Positions 17,561-27,283 are shown, counted from the first letter of the stretch. The stretch is 64,000 bases of DNA from Hyunsoonleella flava (GCF_004310325.1 NZ_SIRT01000004.1:1-64000), one strand, 5' to 3'. The notes: generated by a model from the letters alone, not told the origin. A program made the numbers and translations.

Positions 17561-18940
17561 ATGAAATCAATACCAAACATTTTAGCTTCCCATAAAGCGT
17601 TATTTTTATCTCAAAAAACAAAAGATGTTTCGTATCGTTTATCGCTCTTAAAGGCTCTAAAGACCGAAATTATTAAAAGAGAGCAGGATGTTCTAGACGC
17701 ATTGCATAAAGACTTCAAAAAATCAGAATTTGAAACGTATATTAGTGAATTTGGATTGGTGCTTTCTGAGATAAACCTAGCCATTAAAAAACTAAAATCT
17801 TGGAGTAAGCCAAAACGCATCAGGCCGTCAATATTAACGTTTCCTTCTATAGATTACATTTACAAAGAGCCCTATGGTTCAGTTTTGGTAATTGCACCTT
17901 GGAATTACCCATTTCTATTAGCGCTAGATCCACTTATTATGGCTATTGCCGCTGGAAATACCGTGGTATTGAAACCAAGTGAGCTCACCAAAAACACGTC
18001 AAAGGTAATCACCCAAATCATAAAGCAGGTATTTCCTGAAGATGTATGTATTTCTATTGAAGGAGGTATTCCAGTAGCCACCGAATTATTAGCTCAAAAA
18101 TGGGACTATATTTTCTTCACTGGCAGCACAAGAGTTGGTAAAATTGTGGCAGAAGCTGCGGCAAAACACCTTACTCCTGTTACTTTGGAATTAGGCGGAA
18201 AATCTCCTTGCATCATTGACGATACGGTAGATGTAAAGCTTGTAGCCAGACGATTAGTATGGGGCAAACTTTTAAATGGCGGGCAAACGTGTATAGCTCC
18301 TGATTTTGTAATTGCCAAATCAAATATCAAGGCTAATCTTGTGAAAGCCTTGAAAAAAGAAATTACCAGAAGATATGGAGAAAACCCTATGAATTCAGGG
18401 GATTTTCCTAGAATTATAAATTCAAAAAATGTAAAGCGATTAACAGCATTAATTGAAAATGAACACATCCCTTTTGGAGGTGACATAGATGAAAGCACTA
18501 GCTACATCTCCCCTACTTTGATAGACAATCCAAAGCTGGACAGCAAAATTATGTCTGAAGAAATCTTCGGACCTATTTTACCAATTTTAAACTATGACAC
18601 AGAAGACGATATCTCACATATCCTATCACATATAGAAAAACCATTAGCATTTTATATGTTTTCAAATGACAAAAAGTTTTCAAAAAAAATGATAAGAACC
18701 TACAGTTTTGGTGGTGGTGTTATTAACGACACCTTAGTGCATTTTGGAAATGCCAAATTACCTTTTGGAGGAATTGGTGCCAGTGGCATAGGAAACTACC
18801 ATGGTAAACATGGTTTCGATACATTTTCACATAAAAAAGCTATCATGAAACGTGGTACATGGCTTGATCCTTCGTTTAGATATCCACCTTACAGAGGAAA
18901 AATAAACCTCTTAAAAAAGGTTTTTAAATACTTTGGATAA
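17561..18940 (+). CDS. NAD(P)-dependent aldehyde dehydrogenase
   Basis: A 459-residue protein of the class 3-like, shorter ALDH type. It has APWNYPFLLALDPLIMAIAAGNTVVLKPSE (cofactor site), FFTGSTRVGKIVAEAAA, the Glu loop VTLELGGKSPCII, and the catalytic Cys in GGQTCIAPDFV. C-terminal LPFGGIGASGIGNYHGKHGFDTFSHKKA completes the pattern, and the last 30 residues are basic, as in membrane-associated fatty aldehyde dehydrogenases. It probably oxidises medium or long-chain aldehydes. It is co-directional with the RluA-type gene and converges on the histidine kinase gene with a 4-bp gap. Confidence 0.92.
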   Translation: MKSIPNILASHKALFLSQKTKDVSYRLSLLKALKTEIIKREQDVLDALHKDFKKSEFETYISEFGLVLSEINLAIKKLKSWSKPKRIRPSILTFPSIDYIYKEPYGSVLVIAPWNYPFLLALDPLIMAIAAGNTVVLKPSELTKNTSKVITQIIKQVFPEDVCISIEGGIPVATELLAQKWDYIFFTGSTRVGKIVAEAAAKHLTPVTLELGGKSPCIIDDTVDVKLVARRLVWGKLLNGGQTCIAPDFVIAKSNIKANLVKALKKEITRRYGENPMNSGDFPRIINSKNVKRLTALIENEHIPFGGDIDESTSYISPTLIDNPKLDSKIMSEEIFGPILPILNYDTEDDISHILSHIEKPLAFYMFSNDKKFSKKMIRTYSFGGGVINDTLVHFGNAKLPFGGIGASGIGNYHGKHGFDTFSHKKAIMKRGTWLDPSFRYPPYRGKINLLKKVFKYFG

Positions 18941-18944
18941 CGGT

Positions 18945-19745
18945 TTACTTTAAAGGGTAGTTCAGTGTTAATTCAACACCCTCATTAGGTTTCGATTTCA
19001 GTACGAGTGTTGCACCAATAAGTTCTGCTCTACTCTTCATATTAATTAAACCCGAACCTTTCTCTACCTCAGCAATATCAAATCCCTTACCATCGTCCTT
19101 GGCGGTAATTATGATGCTTTCTGGTTGATAATCTAATACAATATTTAAGTTTTTTGCTTCGGAATATTTCACTGAGTTTGATAAGAACTCCTGTAAAATT
19201 CTAAATACGATGATTTCATGGTTCTTATCCCTAAAATCTGTTTTCTCGCCAACTATATTGAGTTCGGCAGATGTAAACTTCATACGTTTTAACCGATCAA
19301 GCTCATTAGTAATGGATTTTTCAAAACCTATGTTTAAAATCACATCATTATTAAGAGTTTTTGATAAGGCACGCACTTCCTTTAGTCCATTGCTTAAAGC
19401 CTCCGTGGTATCTTTAAATTTATCCCTAACATCATCTGAAACCTGCATTTTTAAAATACTGAGTTGCATACTGGCAAACGACAATAATTGTCCTACGTTA
19501 TCATGCAATTCCCAGCCAATATTTTTTAAGGTTTGTTCCTGAGTTTCTGTTTGTGCTTTAACCATTTCTTCTTCAAAAGCCCTTTGTTGTCTAATTTTAT
19601 CTAATAGCAACTTATTCTTTCGTTTTTGAAACACAATAAAAAATATGATAACTAGCGAAGTAATGATTACCAAAACAGCAATCATGTATATCAACATGTA
19701 ACGCTCTGAGGCACTACTTACAATTCGTTCTCCGGTTTGCACCAT
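18945..19745 (-). CDS. Sensor histidine kinase, NarL/HisKA_3 type
   Basis: A 266-residue kinase with one membrane helix (about residues 18-40), a coiled-coil linker and a HisKA_3 dimerisation domain containing the phospho-acceptor His81 in GWELHDNVGQLLSF. The ATPase domain has the N-box EFLSNSVKYSEA, G1 DDGKGFD and GSGLINMKSRAELIGATL. Such kinases pair with LuxR/NarL-type response regulators; none is in the window, so it is an orphan here. Its start overlaps the stop of the upstream 7TM gene by 28 bp, which suggests translational coupling and that the 7TM protein is its sensory partner. Confidence 0.88.
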   Translation of the reverse strand: MVQTGERIVSSASERYMLIYMIAVLVIITSLVIIFFIVFQKRKNKLLLDKIRQQRAFEEEMVKAQTETQEQTLKNIGWELHDNVGQLLSFASMQLSILKMQVSDDVRDKFKDTTEALSNGLKEVRALSKTLNNDVILNIGFEKSITNELDRLKRMKFTSAELNIVGEKTDFRDKNHEIIVFRILQEFLSNSVKYSEAKNLNIVLDYQPESIIITAKDDGKGFDIAEVEKGSGLINMKSRAELIGATLVLKSKPNEGVELTLNYPLK

Positions 19746-20446
19746 ATAAAAGCAAAGGTATAAGTTAAATACATAAATATATTAGCAAATAAGAAAATTT
19801 GCCTTCTTAAATCAGCAAATGCAGTGTCAAAAAAATTCTTTCCAACTTCATAAGTATAATAAACATCGTAGAACCCCAAAGGTGTAATAATAAGCCACCA
19901 AATAAAAATAACGGCACTTATATAAAAGTAAATTGAACGATAGAATTCCAAAATCTCTTCACTTAATAAAATCTCTATGAAATAGAACACCGTACACATA
20001 AAAATTATGATCGCTCCAAAAACATCAAGTATTTCAAAAAACTGTACAAAGAATTTTTCCCAATTACTTAATATGTATATTGTAGAAAACACAAAATAGA
20101 AGTAACCTGAAAATTTAATAACCTTTTTAAATACGGGGGTTTTTAAAATTAAATAAAAGAAATATGTAAAGAATAAAATTGCCCCTACATCCCAGTAGAG
20201 CGTTGAAAACCAATGATTCTTTGCAAATCTTGTACCAATTAAAAACTCCAGAGCCATTCCCGGTCTTACATAATGCGTATAGTAGCACAAAGAATCTGAT
20301 ATAGCAATGACGACAAGAAAATATATAAAGTATTTAGCAGCTTTTGCATTATACTTCTTAATAAGAAATAGACCTGTAAAAGCTGCTAAAAATTCTAACG
20401 TATGTGTTAGAAATGAATAATGTTCTAAAAGAAATTCTATTATCAA
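19718..20446 (-). CDS. Multi-pass membrane protein coupled to histidine kinase
   Basis: A 242-residue protein with about seven hydrophobic helices and short loops rich in aromatic residues; the last ends FANIFMYLTYTFAFIWCKPENEL. No soluble domain or known motif was recognised. The gene overlaps the kinase gene by 28 bp and follows the gene at 20450 after 3 bp, so the three are probably one operon. A role as the membrane sensing module for the kinase is inferred from the coupling. Confidence 0.75.
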   Translation of the reverse strand: MIIEFLLEHYSFLTHTLEFLAAFTGLFLIKKYNAKAAKYFIYFLVVIAISDSLCYYTHYVRPGMALEFLIGTRFAKNHWFSTLYWDVGAILFFTYFFYLILKTPVFKKVIKFSGYFYFVFSTIYILSNWEKFFVQFFEILDVFGAIIIFMCTVFYFIEILLSEEILEFYRSIYFYISAVIFIWWLIITPLGFYDVYYTYEVGKNFFDTAFADLRRQIFLFANIFMYLTYTFAFIWCKPENEL

Positions 20447-20449
20447 AAC

Positions 20450-20965
20450 TTACTGTGGATAGCCTCCGCCTCCGCCATTACCTTGATTCAAAGGTGGCCT
20501 TGTTAAATCATCATCGTCTTGTAAACTAAGATTTAAAACAGCAGATTTACTGGTTTTCTTAGTACCTGTAGGCACTATAAATATAGTTGATAAGTTTTTC
20601 TTACCATCAGAAGCATTATCTCCATAAGCTCCAAAATACATGCGTAGTCCTGTAAAGTCCTCACCTGCTTCTTTTGCACCTACTTTGGTAAAAGCAATAT
20701 AATCTTCAATGTCTTTTAAAGACCACCATGCCCACCTGTAATCTTCTTTTCCGGTACGCCTTTCTGTCACTGAATCTAAAACAGGTTTTCTAAATTTTGT
20801 CCAGTTATCATTTAATGCTTGTGCGTCTTTTACAGAAATAACTCCACTAGGCTTTACGACTTCTGCATCCATGCTATGCATATCGTCTGCTTGCCTAGGG
20901 CAAAAGAAATAGGTTAATACTGCTCCAATGATAAATCCTAAGATAATAGGTCCTAATTTTTTCAT
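20450..20965 (-). CDS. Membrane-anchored protein of unknown function
   Basis: A 171-residue protein. Residues 3-22 (KLGPIILGFIIGAVLTYFFC) form a single N-terminal anchor or lipobox-like leader. The soluble part has a SLKDIEDYIAFTKVGAKEAGEDFTGLRMYFGAYGDN stretch and a low-complexity tail ending GNGGGGGYPQ. This arrangement recurs in flavobacterial hypothetical proteins with no assigned function. It is the first gene of the probable operon with the 7TM protein and the histidine kinase. Confidence 0.7.
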   Translation of the reverse strand: MKKLGPIILGFIIGAVLTYFFCPRQADDMHSMDAEVVKPSGVISVKDAQALNDNWTKFRKPVLDSVTERRTGKEDYRWAWWSLKDIEDYIAFTKVGAKEAGEDFTGLRMYFGAYGDNASDGKKNLSTIFIVPTGTKKTSKSAVLNLSLQDDDDLTRPPLNQGNGGGGGYPQ

Positions 20966-21043
20966 AATCTAATAATATTGGTTAATAATAGCTTGCCTAA
21001 AAATAGCAAAAAGATTCTACTCTGTACGATAATTTTGAATTTA

Positions 21044-21670
21044 TCAGGTAGGAAAGCCTAACATTTCCCCCATACCTAAGGTAAACAACCAGCAACCATA
21101 AATGGCATGTTCAATAGAAACCAAAAGCGTGGATTTTGTTTTTAAAAAAGTTAAAGCAAACAAAATACCACCTAAAAATGTAAGGACTAATACCAAGGTG
21201 TTTTTGAAAAATATATGTCCCAAAGCAAATAACATGGCATTCACAAAAACAAGTAATCTGCTTGAATTAAATAGTTTAGCATATCGCTTAAAGAAAAACG
21301 TGCGATAAATAAGTTCTTGTGGATATACCGAAAACAAGGAATACACAAATAGAATAAATACCCACAGCTTTGGTTTATTTAGTAATACGATAAATAGGTC
21401 ATCTTTGTTAGTAATCCATAAAAATACAGTAGTTAGTATCGCTATAACAAACAGCTTAACCAAAGTCTCTTTCCAAAAGGATGCCCAATTTAGATTTGGT
21501 GCTATTTTAAATTGCTCTCGCTCTACTTTCAATAATACATAAATCACATAAACAAAACCTACTAAACCAATGCCTAACTTAATAAATGGCGAGTAGTTAA
21601 GCGCAAAACTTATGGGAACTAAGATGAATATAACGAACAGCTCTAAGCACTTATACGTAGTCGACTTCAT
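21044..21670 (-). CDS. CPBP family intramembrane protease-like protein
   Basis: A 208-residue, multi-helix membrane protein of the CPBP/ABI family. The core motif reads PQELIYRTFFFKRY, where canonical members have EExxxR; here the first Glu is Gln, so one catalytic residue may be altered. The second motif helix FVNAMLFALGHIFFKN keeps the His, and SIEHAIYGCWLFTLG keeps the third. The start overlaps the Lrp stop by 4 bp (ATGA), so the two are translated as a unit. Protease activity is not proven for many members. Confidence 0.8.
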   Translation of the reverse strand: MKSTTYKCLELFVIFILVPISFALNYSPFIKLGIGLVGFVYVIYVLLKVEREQFKIAPNLNWASFWKETLVKLFVIAILTTVFLWITNKDDLFIVLLNKPKLWVFILFVYSLFSVYPQELIYRTFFFKRYAKLFNSSRLLVFVNAMLFALGHIFFKNTLVLVLTFLGGILFALTFLKTKSTLLVSIEHAIYGCWLFTLGMGEMLGFPT

Positions 21671-22128
21671 GAAAAACGAATCACATTAGTTTGTTTCACT
21701 TCATTTATTACAAACATACTATGCGTACTGCCAATATGGTTTATTTTAGTCAGTTTTCTTACCATAAATTCCCTAAAGGCTTCCATATCGGTAACAATTA
21801 CCTTTAAAAGGTAGTCGTAGTCGCCACTTAAATGGTAACATTCCAAAACCTCATCAAGATTATTCACTTCTTTTTCAAAACTAAAAACATACTCTTGGCT
21901 GTGTTGCAATAATTTCACATGACAAAAAGCAACAAAATTTCGTTTAATTTTTTGTTTGTTTATTAAGGCGGTATAGCCTTCAATAAAGCCCTCTTTTTCT
22001 AGTTTTTTAATACGTTCGTAAACCGCTGTTACGGATAGACCTAATTTGTTTGAAAGCTCTTTATTGGTTTGTTTACTATCTGTTTGTAACAATTCCAATA
22101 GTTTTTTATCAGTTTTATCAAAAATCAT
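21667..22128 (-). CDS. Lrp/AsnC family transcriptional regulator
   Basis: A 153-residue protein with the normal Lrp layout: an N-terminal winged helix (DKTDKKLLELLQTDSKQTNKELSNKLGLSVTAVYERIKKLEKEG) and a C-terminal RAM ligand-binding domain (about residues 65-145, with YHLSGDYDYLLKVIVTDMEAF). It is divergent from the PLP-dependent enzyme gene at 22288, the classic arrangement in which an Lrp-type protein controls an adjacent amino-acid gene. The 159-bp AT-rich gap could hold its sites; no clear palindrome stood out. Confidence 0.92.
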   Translation of the reverse strand: MIFDKTDKKLLELLQTDSKQTNKELSNKLGLSVTAVYERIKKLEKEGFIEGYTALINKQKIKRNFVAFCHVKLLQHSQEYVFSFEKEVNNLDEVLECYHLSGDYDYLLKVIVTDMEAFREFMVRKLTKINHIGSTHSMFVINEVKQTNVIRFS

Positions 22129-22287
22129 GATTGAAAAAATTTCGCTTTATATTCATTATTAAGATTAAAATAAAAATATAATTCTAAAAATAATTAAAAA
22201 TTATGATTTATTTTCTAATTAAGTAATTTATGCTTGATTTTATTTCTAATTTTTATGAAATTAGATGAGTATTTAAATCATATTATC

Positions 22288-23511
22288 ATGAGTAATAAGC
22301 CAGCAAATAACATTCAGGATTTACAATATTTTGGAGAATTTGGAGGTGTAAACCCTTCTATTTCAGATTCGTCCACCTACACCTTTCTATCTGCAAAAAC
22401 TATGTTTGATACTTTTGAAGGTAATGCAGATGGTTGTTATCTATATTCGCGACATTCCTCACCTTCCAATTTATACTTAGGCGAAGCATTAGCAGCTATG
22501 GAAAATACGGAGACCGCAAATGTTACAGCTTCGGGAATGGGAGCGATAACTTCAGTTATAATGCAATTATGTAATGCTGGAGACCATATCGTGTCCAGTA
22601 GAACAATTTACGGTGGCACATATGCATTCTTTAAAAATTTCACACCTAAGTTCAATATTGAAACCACATTTGTTGATATCACTAAACTAGATGCGGTTGA
22701 AGCTGCTATTACCAAAAACACAAAAGTTTTGTATTGTGAATCTGTGAGCAATCCGCTTTTGGAAGTAGCGGATATTAAAGGCTTATCAAAAATCGCTAAA
22801 AAGTATGGTTTAAAACTGGTTGTGGATAATACCTTTTCGCCATTATCCATTTCTCCAGCAGTTTTGGGAGCAGATGTTGTTATTCATAGTTTAACCAAGT
22901 TTATTAATGGCTCTAGCGATACTGTTGGCGGTGTTGTTTGTGGAACACAAGAATTCATCAATGACTTGCGGGATGTAAATGATGGTGCTGGTATGTTATT
23001 AGGTTCTACCATGGATAGCTTACGGGCATCCTCGATATTGAAGAATTTGAGAACATTGCACATCAGAATACAGCAACACAGTAAAAACGGACTGTATTTA
23101 GCTGAAAAGTTTGAAAAAGATGGTTTAAAAACGGTATATCCCGGATTAGAATCCCATCCTTCTCACGAACTATTTAAAAGCATGATGAATACTGAATATG
23201 GTTTTGGTGGCATGCTAACTATTGATGTCGGCTCTTTGGAGAAGGCTAACGAATTGATGGAATTGATGCAGCATAAAAACCTTGGATACTTAGCAGTGAG
23301 CCTAGGCTTTTACAAAACTTTATTTTCTGCTCCAGGAACCTCAACTTCTTCGGAAATTCCAGAGGAAGAACAAAAGGACATGGGACTAAGTGATGGATTG
23401 ATACGATTTTCCATAGGTTTGGATGCCGATATTAAACGCACCTACAAAATGATGCATGATTGTATGGTGCAATTGGGAATATTGGATAAAAAGCTATTAG
23501 AGGTAAGCTAG
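22288..23511 (+). CDS. Cys/Met metabolism PLP enzyme (methionine gamma-lyase-like)
   Basis: The start is set at 22288 (MSNKPANNIQDL); in-frame ATGs at 22234 and 22255 would add an unusual leader. The 407-residue product has the Cys/Met metabolism PLP fold: YSRHSSPSNLYLGEALAAMENTE, ASGMGAITSV, the cofactor lysine in VIHSLTKFINGSSDTVGG, and SxTSSEIPEEEQ and GLIRFSIGLD near the end. It resembles methionine gamma-lyase more than cystathionine lyases, cleaving methionine to methanethiol, 2-oxobutyrate and ammonia. It is divergent from Lrp, which may sense its amino-acid substrate. The end overlaps the convergent YdjM-like gene by 4 bp. Confidence 0.88.
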   Translation: MSNKPANNIQDLQYFGEFGGVNPSISDSSTYTFLSAKTMFDTFEGNADGCYLYSRHSSPSNLYLGEALAAMENTETANVTASGMGAITSVIMQLCNAGDHIVSSRTIYGGTYAFFKNFTPKFNIETTFVDITKLDAVEAAITKNTKVLYCESVSNPLLEVADIKGLSKIAKKYGLKLVVDNTFSPLSISPAVLGADVVIHSLTKFINGSSDTVGGVVCGTQEFINDLRDVNDGAGMLLGSTMDSLRASSILKNLRTLHIRIQQHSKNGLYLAEKFEKDGLKTVYPGLESHPSHELFKSMMNTEYGFGGMLTIDVGSLEKANELMELMQHKNLGYLAVSLGFYKTLFSAPGTSTSSEIPEEEQKDMGLSDGLIRFSIGLDADIKRTYKMMHDCMVQLGILDKKLLEVS

Positions 23512-24530
23512 ATGCCTTTGATGCGCTCCCATAGGGATTTAAATGCATCATTCATATCATCTACTCTAGGTTCAAATGGTCTCATATTTAGTCTGTCGCC
23601 ATCCTTATAAAGCAATAAACTAAATACTGAAGTATTTGGGTTGTCTAAATCCAAAAGTGGGTAACGCAAATCGTTATATCGATATTCGTTGTCATTCAAT
23701 TTATAAACACTATAATACTGATTGCTAAACCACGCCAATCCTTTTATATCATCGTATTCAGTGGGTTTTAAATCGCGCTGTTTTGGTACTTCCCTAAAGT
23801 TTAAAAAACGATTTTTAGTGTCAAATAAGGAATAGTCCGTAACGTAATAAGAAGATTCAGTTTCCGCAATAGCATACCACAATATGTTATTTAAAATAGC
23901 AGGTTGGGTACTAAATCTAGTTGCATTAATCTCAGTCTCTTTTAAAGATTTTCGAAATATCGAATCTACATACAGTTTATTTCCCAATGTAAACAGCAAG
24001 TAAACCGAACTTATACCAATACCCCATTTTAACCACATACGTCTTTTAGCAGAAGTTCTTTTAAAAAACATTAATACTACTATACAAACCAAAAAAGGTA
24101 AAGTATAAGCAGGATCTGCTACGGCAATATTGTTTAAAGCTACGCGATAGTTGCTAAAAGGTGCAAATAACTGCGTACCGTAAGGTGTAAAGGCATCTAA
24201 AATTGGATGCGTAAATAGAGACCAAAAGAAAAGGGATATCCAATCTTTCTGTACAGTAGTGTTTTTACGTTTCCCATTATCATATAGCTTATGTACTAAC
24301 CATCCTAATAAAAACGCTGCCAATACTGAGAACACAATAGAGTGCATAAACCCTCTATGAAATAGCATAGCATCAATTTCGTTGCCATAAAGCAAATTAC
24401 CAACCATAACATCCAAATCGGGAATTGTGCCTCCTATGGCACCAAACAATAAAGCTTTATTACCTATTTTCTTGCCTAAAACTGCTTCACCACAAGCAGC
24501 ACCTAAAACAATTTGAGTGAGTGAATCCAT
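23508..24530 (-). CDS. YdjM-like membrane-bound metal-dependent hydrolase
   Basis: A 340-residue protein. The N-terminus MDSLTQIVLGAACGEAVLG, with PDLDVMVGN and HRGFMHS, is the YdjM/DUF457 pattern, in which Asp and His residues bind metal at the membrane. About five hydrophobic segments follow (around residues 45-60, 85-100, 130-150, 165-190), then a soluble C-terminal half. The family includes LexA-controlled YdjM, but no LexA box was recognised here. Function is unknown. Confidence 0.85.
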   Translation of the reverse strand: MDSLTQIVLGAACGEAVLGKKIGNKALLFGAIGGTIPDLDVMVGNLLYGNEIDAMLFHRGFMHSIVFSVLAAFLLGWLVHKLYDNGKRKNTTVQKDWISLFFWSLFTHPILDAFTPYGTQLFAPFSNYRVALNNIAVADPAYTLPFLVCIVVLMFFKRTSAKRRMWLKWGIGISSVYLLFTLGNKLYVDSIFRKSLKETEINATRFSTQPAILNNILWYAIAETESSYYVTDYSLFDTKNRFLNFREVPKQRDLKPTEYDDIKGLAWFSNQYYSVYKLNDNEYRYNDLRYPLLDLDNPNTSVFSLLLYKDGDRLNMRPFEPRVDDMNDAFKSLWERIKGI

Positions 24531-24570
24531 ATAAAGTCAGCAAAGTTAACTAACTTTTATTTATGAATAA

Positions 24571-25341
24571 TTATGGTATCCTTCTTAGCCATGCAGCAAC
24601 TCTGGCGCCATTGATATTTCCCGTTTCGGTAATAGAGCGAAATCCTATAGTAGTTCCAGGAGGTATAGCAACAGGTGTAGCTAAAATTTCTGTGTATGAC
24701 ATATTATCATTTGCACCAGTAGCCGTAAATCTAAAAAACTCAGCATAGGTACCGTTTCCTGTTATATCTACAACTGCCATAAGCATTGAGTTCGAAGCGT
24801 TTGAAGTATTATCAGCATGAAAACTTACCGCATAAGCCTCCCAAGCCTCTGGCAAGGGTATACCTATAAATCCTGTATCCCCGTTAGCATAAGACCATTC
24901 CATTTGATTATTGGCAAGATCTGCAGCCTCTTCTGCCCAAATCACAATTTTTTCATACCTGATTTTGTTAGCGCTTATTTGTTGCCAGTTAGTGCCATCA
25001 CTTTGTAACGAAATTGTGGTTTCACTATTAAGTATTGTAGCTGCTGTTCCCGTCAAATCCAGGTAGCTAGAAACTATTGGAGTATTAGTTGTTGGGTTTT
25101 TTACTATATATATTCTTCCAGCACATGTGTTTGCCGCTGGTAAGGTAATACTATGATTACCGCCAAGAACAACGGTATGATGCGTATCATCTAATGTTAA
25201 ATTTCCTGAAGTAGTCGTAATATTTGCAGATAGCGAACCATTGATATCCAAAGTGGATACTGGTGTTGTAGTACCAATACCTACTTGAGCAGATAAATTA
25301 AGGCAAGACAATAAAAGAAATTGTGAGAGAATTCTTTTCAT
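24571..25341 (-). CDS. Exported tail-fibre-like protein
   Basis: The start is set at 25341 (MKRILSQFLLLSCLNLSAQ, a signal peptide); an upstream in-frame ATG at 25464 gives an unlikely leader. The 256-residue mature protein begins VGIGTTTPVSTLDINGS, the start of many flavobacterial secreted proteins with phage-tail-fibre-like repeats, and continues with beta-rich low-complexity sequence. The C-terminal half forms an independent beta domain ending RVAAWLRRIP. Surface location is likely, but no T9SS tail is evident. Confidence 0.7.
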   Translation of the reverse strand: MKRILSQFLLLSCLNLSAQVGIGTTTPVSTLDINGSLSANITTTSGNLTLDDTHHTVVLGGNHSITLPAANTCAGRIYIVKNPTTNTPIVSSYLDLTGTAATILNSETTISLQSDGTNWQQISANKIRYEKIVIWAEEAADLANNQMEWSYANGDTGFIGIPLPEAWEAYAVSFHADNTSNASNSMLMAVVDITGNGTYAEFFRFTATGANDNMSYTEILATPVAIPPGTTIGFRSITETGNINGARVAAWLRRIP

Positions 25342-25485
25342 CTTTTTATTATAGCAATATTTACAAATATCTAACAATATTAACGAAAAATCGGAAAAAT
25401 AGTATAGAAAACTATGGGTTTTTTGAGATTTTCGACTTGAATAAACTAAAGCTAAAGAATTCATTACTATGTATTTATTAGTAAA

Positions 25486-25704
25486 TCATTTAGTTTTCTC
25501 TATTAGAATGCTCAATTCATCAGGTGATACTAAAGTTTCAAAATCAAAATCTATAAGTTCAGATTTTGTACAAGCTTCGCTTTGTGCTTTCTTTTCAAAA
25601 TTAAAATCTTTAAACACTTTATGTTTTGAACTTGATGTAAACCCGTCATTTACCAAAACATAAAGAATCGCTAAGACAACCAAAAAAGAAAATGCAAAAA
25701 ACAT
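25486..25704 (-). CDS. Small single-pass membrane protein
   Basis: A 72-residue reading frame starting MFFAFSFLVVLAILYVLVNDG: one membrane helix, then a basic and acidic cytoplasmic tail ending IEKTK. No family was recognised. It lies in the 349-bp gap between the tail-fibre-like gene and the divergent NhaC gene. A plus-strand frame overlaps it but lacks protein-like composition. The hydrophobic start followed by a polar tail makes the minus-strand frame the more credible one. Confidence 0.45.
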   Translation of the reverse strand: MFFAFSFLVVLAILYVLVNDGFTSSSKHKVFKDFNFEKKAQSEACTKSELIDFDFETLVSPDELSILIEKTK

Positions 25705-25813
25705 AACTAGAATATTTGGGGTTACTATAAATTAAGACCCAAAATTTCCAAAAAGTCACCTCATTTTGAAAGAAATTAATAAAATCGTAACATTACATGA
25801 CTAAAGCGTAACT

Positions 25814-27283
25814 ATGGAAGACGATAAGAATATCTCAGAATTTAAGGCCAACGACCAAAATATTATTGAAAACACCGAATTGAATATATGGGAAGCATTA
25901 ATTCCCGTAATTATTCTTATGGGATTACTCGCCTACAATATTTTTTTTGCCGATGGTGAAATGATGGGAGCATATTCAAATCAATTCATTTTATTAATTG
26001 GTGGTTTGGTTGCAGCCCTAGTTGGGTTTTACAACAAGGTCTCGGTTAATAGGATGCTTTCTGAAATATGGGAAAATCTAAAAAGTGTTTTTATCCCAAT
26101 AATGATATTGTTTTTAGTTGGTGCACTTGCTGGCACTTGGCTTATTAGTGGCGTTATTCCTGCTATGGTGTATTATGGTTTGCAGGTATTAAGTCCCGAA
26201 ATATTTTTACCTGCCTCAGTCGTGATTTCAGCATTAATTTCAATTGCTACTGGTAGTTCTTGGACCACATCCGCAACTGTAGGTATAGCCTTGGTAGGTA
26301 TAGGTACTGCTTTAGGAATTAACCCTGGAATGATTGCAGGTGCCGTAATTTCAGGAGCTTATTTTGGAGATAAAATGTCGCCATTAAGTGATACCACTAA
26401 TCTTGCTCCAGCTATGGCAGGGACAGATTTATTTACGCATATCCGCTATATGGCGTTTACTACAGTCCCAACGATAATAATAACATTAATAATTTTTGCA
26501 ATTATAAGTTTTACAATCGATGCTACGGGTAGCGCTGACGTGAGCAACTTACTAAATACCATTGATAACACTTTTAACATTACGCCTTGGTTATTCTTAG
26601 TTCCAGTTGCGGTTATTGCCTTAATTTTATTGAAAACAAAGCCTCTGATTGCCCTTGGAACAGGAGTTGTTCTTGCTGCAATATTTGCTTTTATATTTCA
26701 AGTAGATATTTTAAATCAACTTGGGGCATCAAAATTATCATCGGTAATCACTTCAATTTTTACAGAAACCCAAATTACTACAGAGAATGAAAAATTAAAT
26801 GACTTATTCTATTCTGGAGGAATGAAAGGTATGCTATGGACAATATTCCTCATTATCTGCGCGATGGTTTTTGGTGGCGTTATGGATGGTATTGGTGCAT
26901 TATCTAGAATTACTTCAGCCTTACTCTCCGTAGCATCTTCTGTTTTTGGATTATTTGCAAGTACAGTGATTAGCTGTTTAGGCCTCAATGCTATTGCTTC
27001 CGATCAATATTTAGCCATTGTTATCCCTGGAAAAATGTTTAAAAAAGCATTTGAAGACAAAAAATTGGCTCCTGAAAATTTAAGTCGAACCCTCGAGGAT
27101 TCTGGAACAGTAACGTCCGTACTCATTCCTTGGAATACCTGTGGTGCCTATCAATCTGGCGTTCTGGGAGTTGGGGTTGGAGAATACTTGCTTTATGCAT
27201 TTTTTAACTGGATGAGCCCTTTTACCACTTTACTTTTCGCAGCCTTCAGGATAAAAATCAGACAACTTTCAAATTCTAAATAA
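25814..27283 (+). CDS. nhaC: Na+/H+ antiporter, NhaC family
   Basis: A 489-residue inner-membrane protein with about 11-12 hydrophobic helices. NhaC-type features are GSSWTTSATVGIALVGIGTALGINPGMIAGAVISGAYFGDKMSPLSDTTNLAPAMAG, in which the Asp and Thr/Ser residues sit at the ion site, and ATVISCLGLNAIASDQYLAIVIPGKMFK near the C-terminal half. It exchanges external protons for internal Na+ (or a malate/lactate-linked ion in some members). It stands alone, transcribed away from the small membrane protein. After it, 27284-27499 is a 216-bp gap containing the next promoter. Confidence 0.92.
   Translation: MEDDKNISEFKANDQNIIENTELNIWEALIPVIILMGLLAYNIFFADGEMMGAYSNQFILLIGGLVAALVGFYNKVSVNRMLSEIWENLKSVFIPIMILFLVGALAGTWLISGVIPAMVYYGLQVLSPEIFLPASVVISALISIATGSSWTTSATVGIALVGIGTALGINPGMIAGAVISGAYFGDKMSPLSDTTNLAPAMAGTDLFTHIRYMAFTTVPTIIITLIIFAIISFTIDATGSADVSNLLNTIDNTFNITPWLFLVPVAVIALILLKTKPLIALGTGVVLAAIFAFIFQVDILNQLGASKLSSVITSIFTETQITTENEKLNDLFYSGGMKGMLWTIFLIICAMVFGGVMDGIGALSRITSALLSVASSVFGLFASTVISCLGLNAIASDQYLAIVIPGKMFKKAFEDKKLAPENLSRTLEDSGTVTSVLIPWNTCGAYQSGVLGVGVGEYLLYAFFNWMSPFTTLLFAAFRIKIRQLSNSK

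Noticed and set aside
25469-25663. Plus-strand small frame overlapping the 72-residue gene
   Set aside because: Its composition is unlike a protein; the minus-strand frame has a plausible membrane helix and polar tail.
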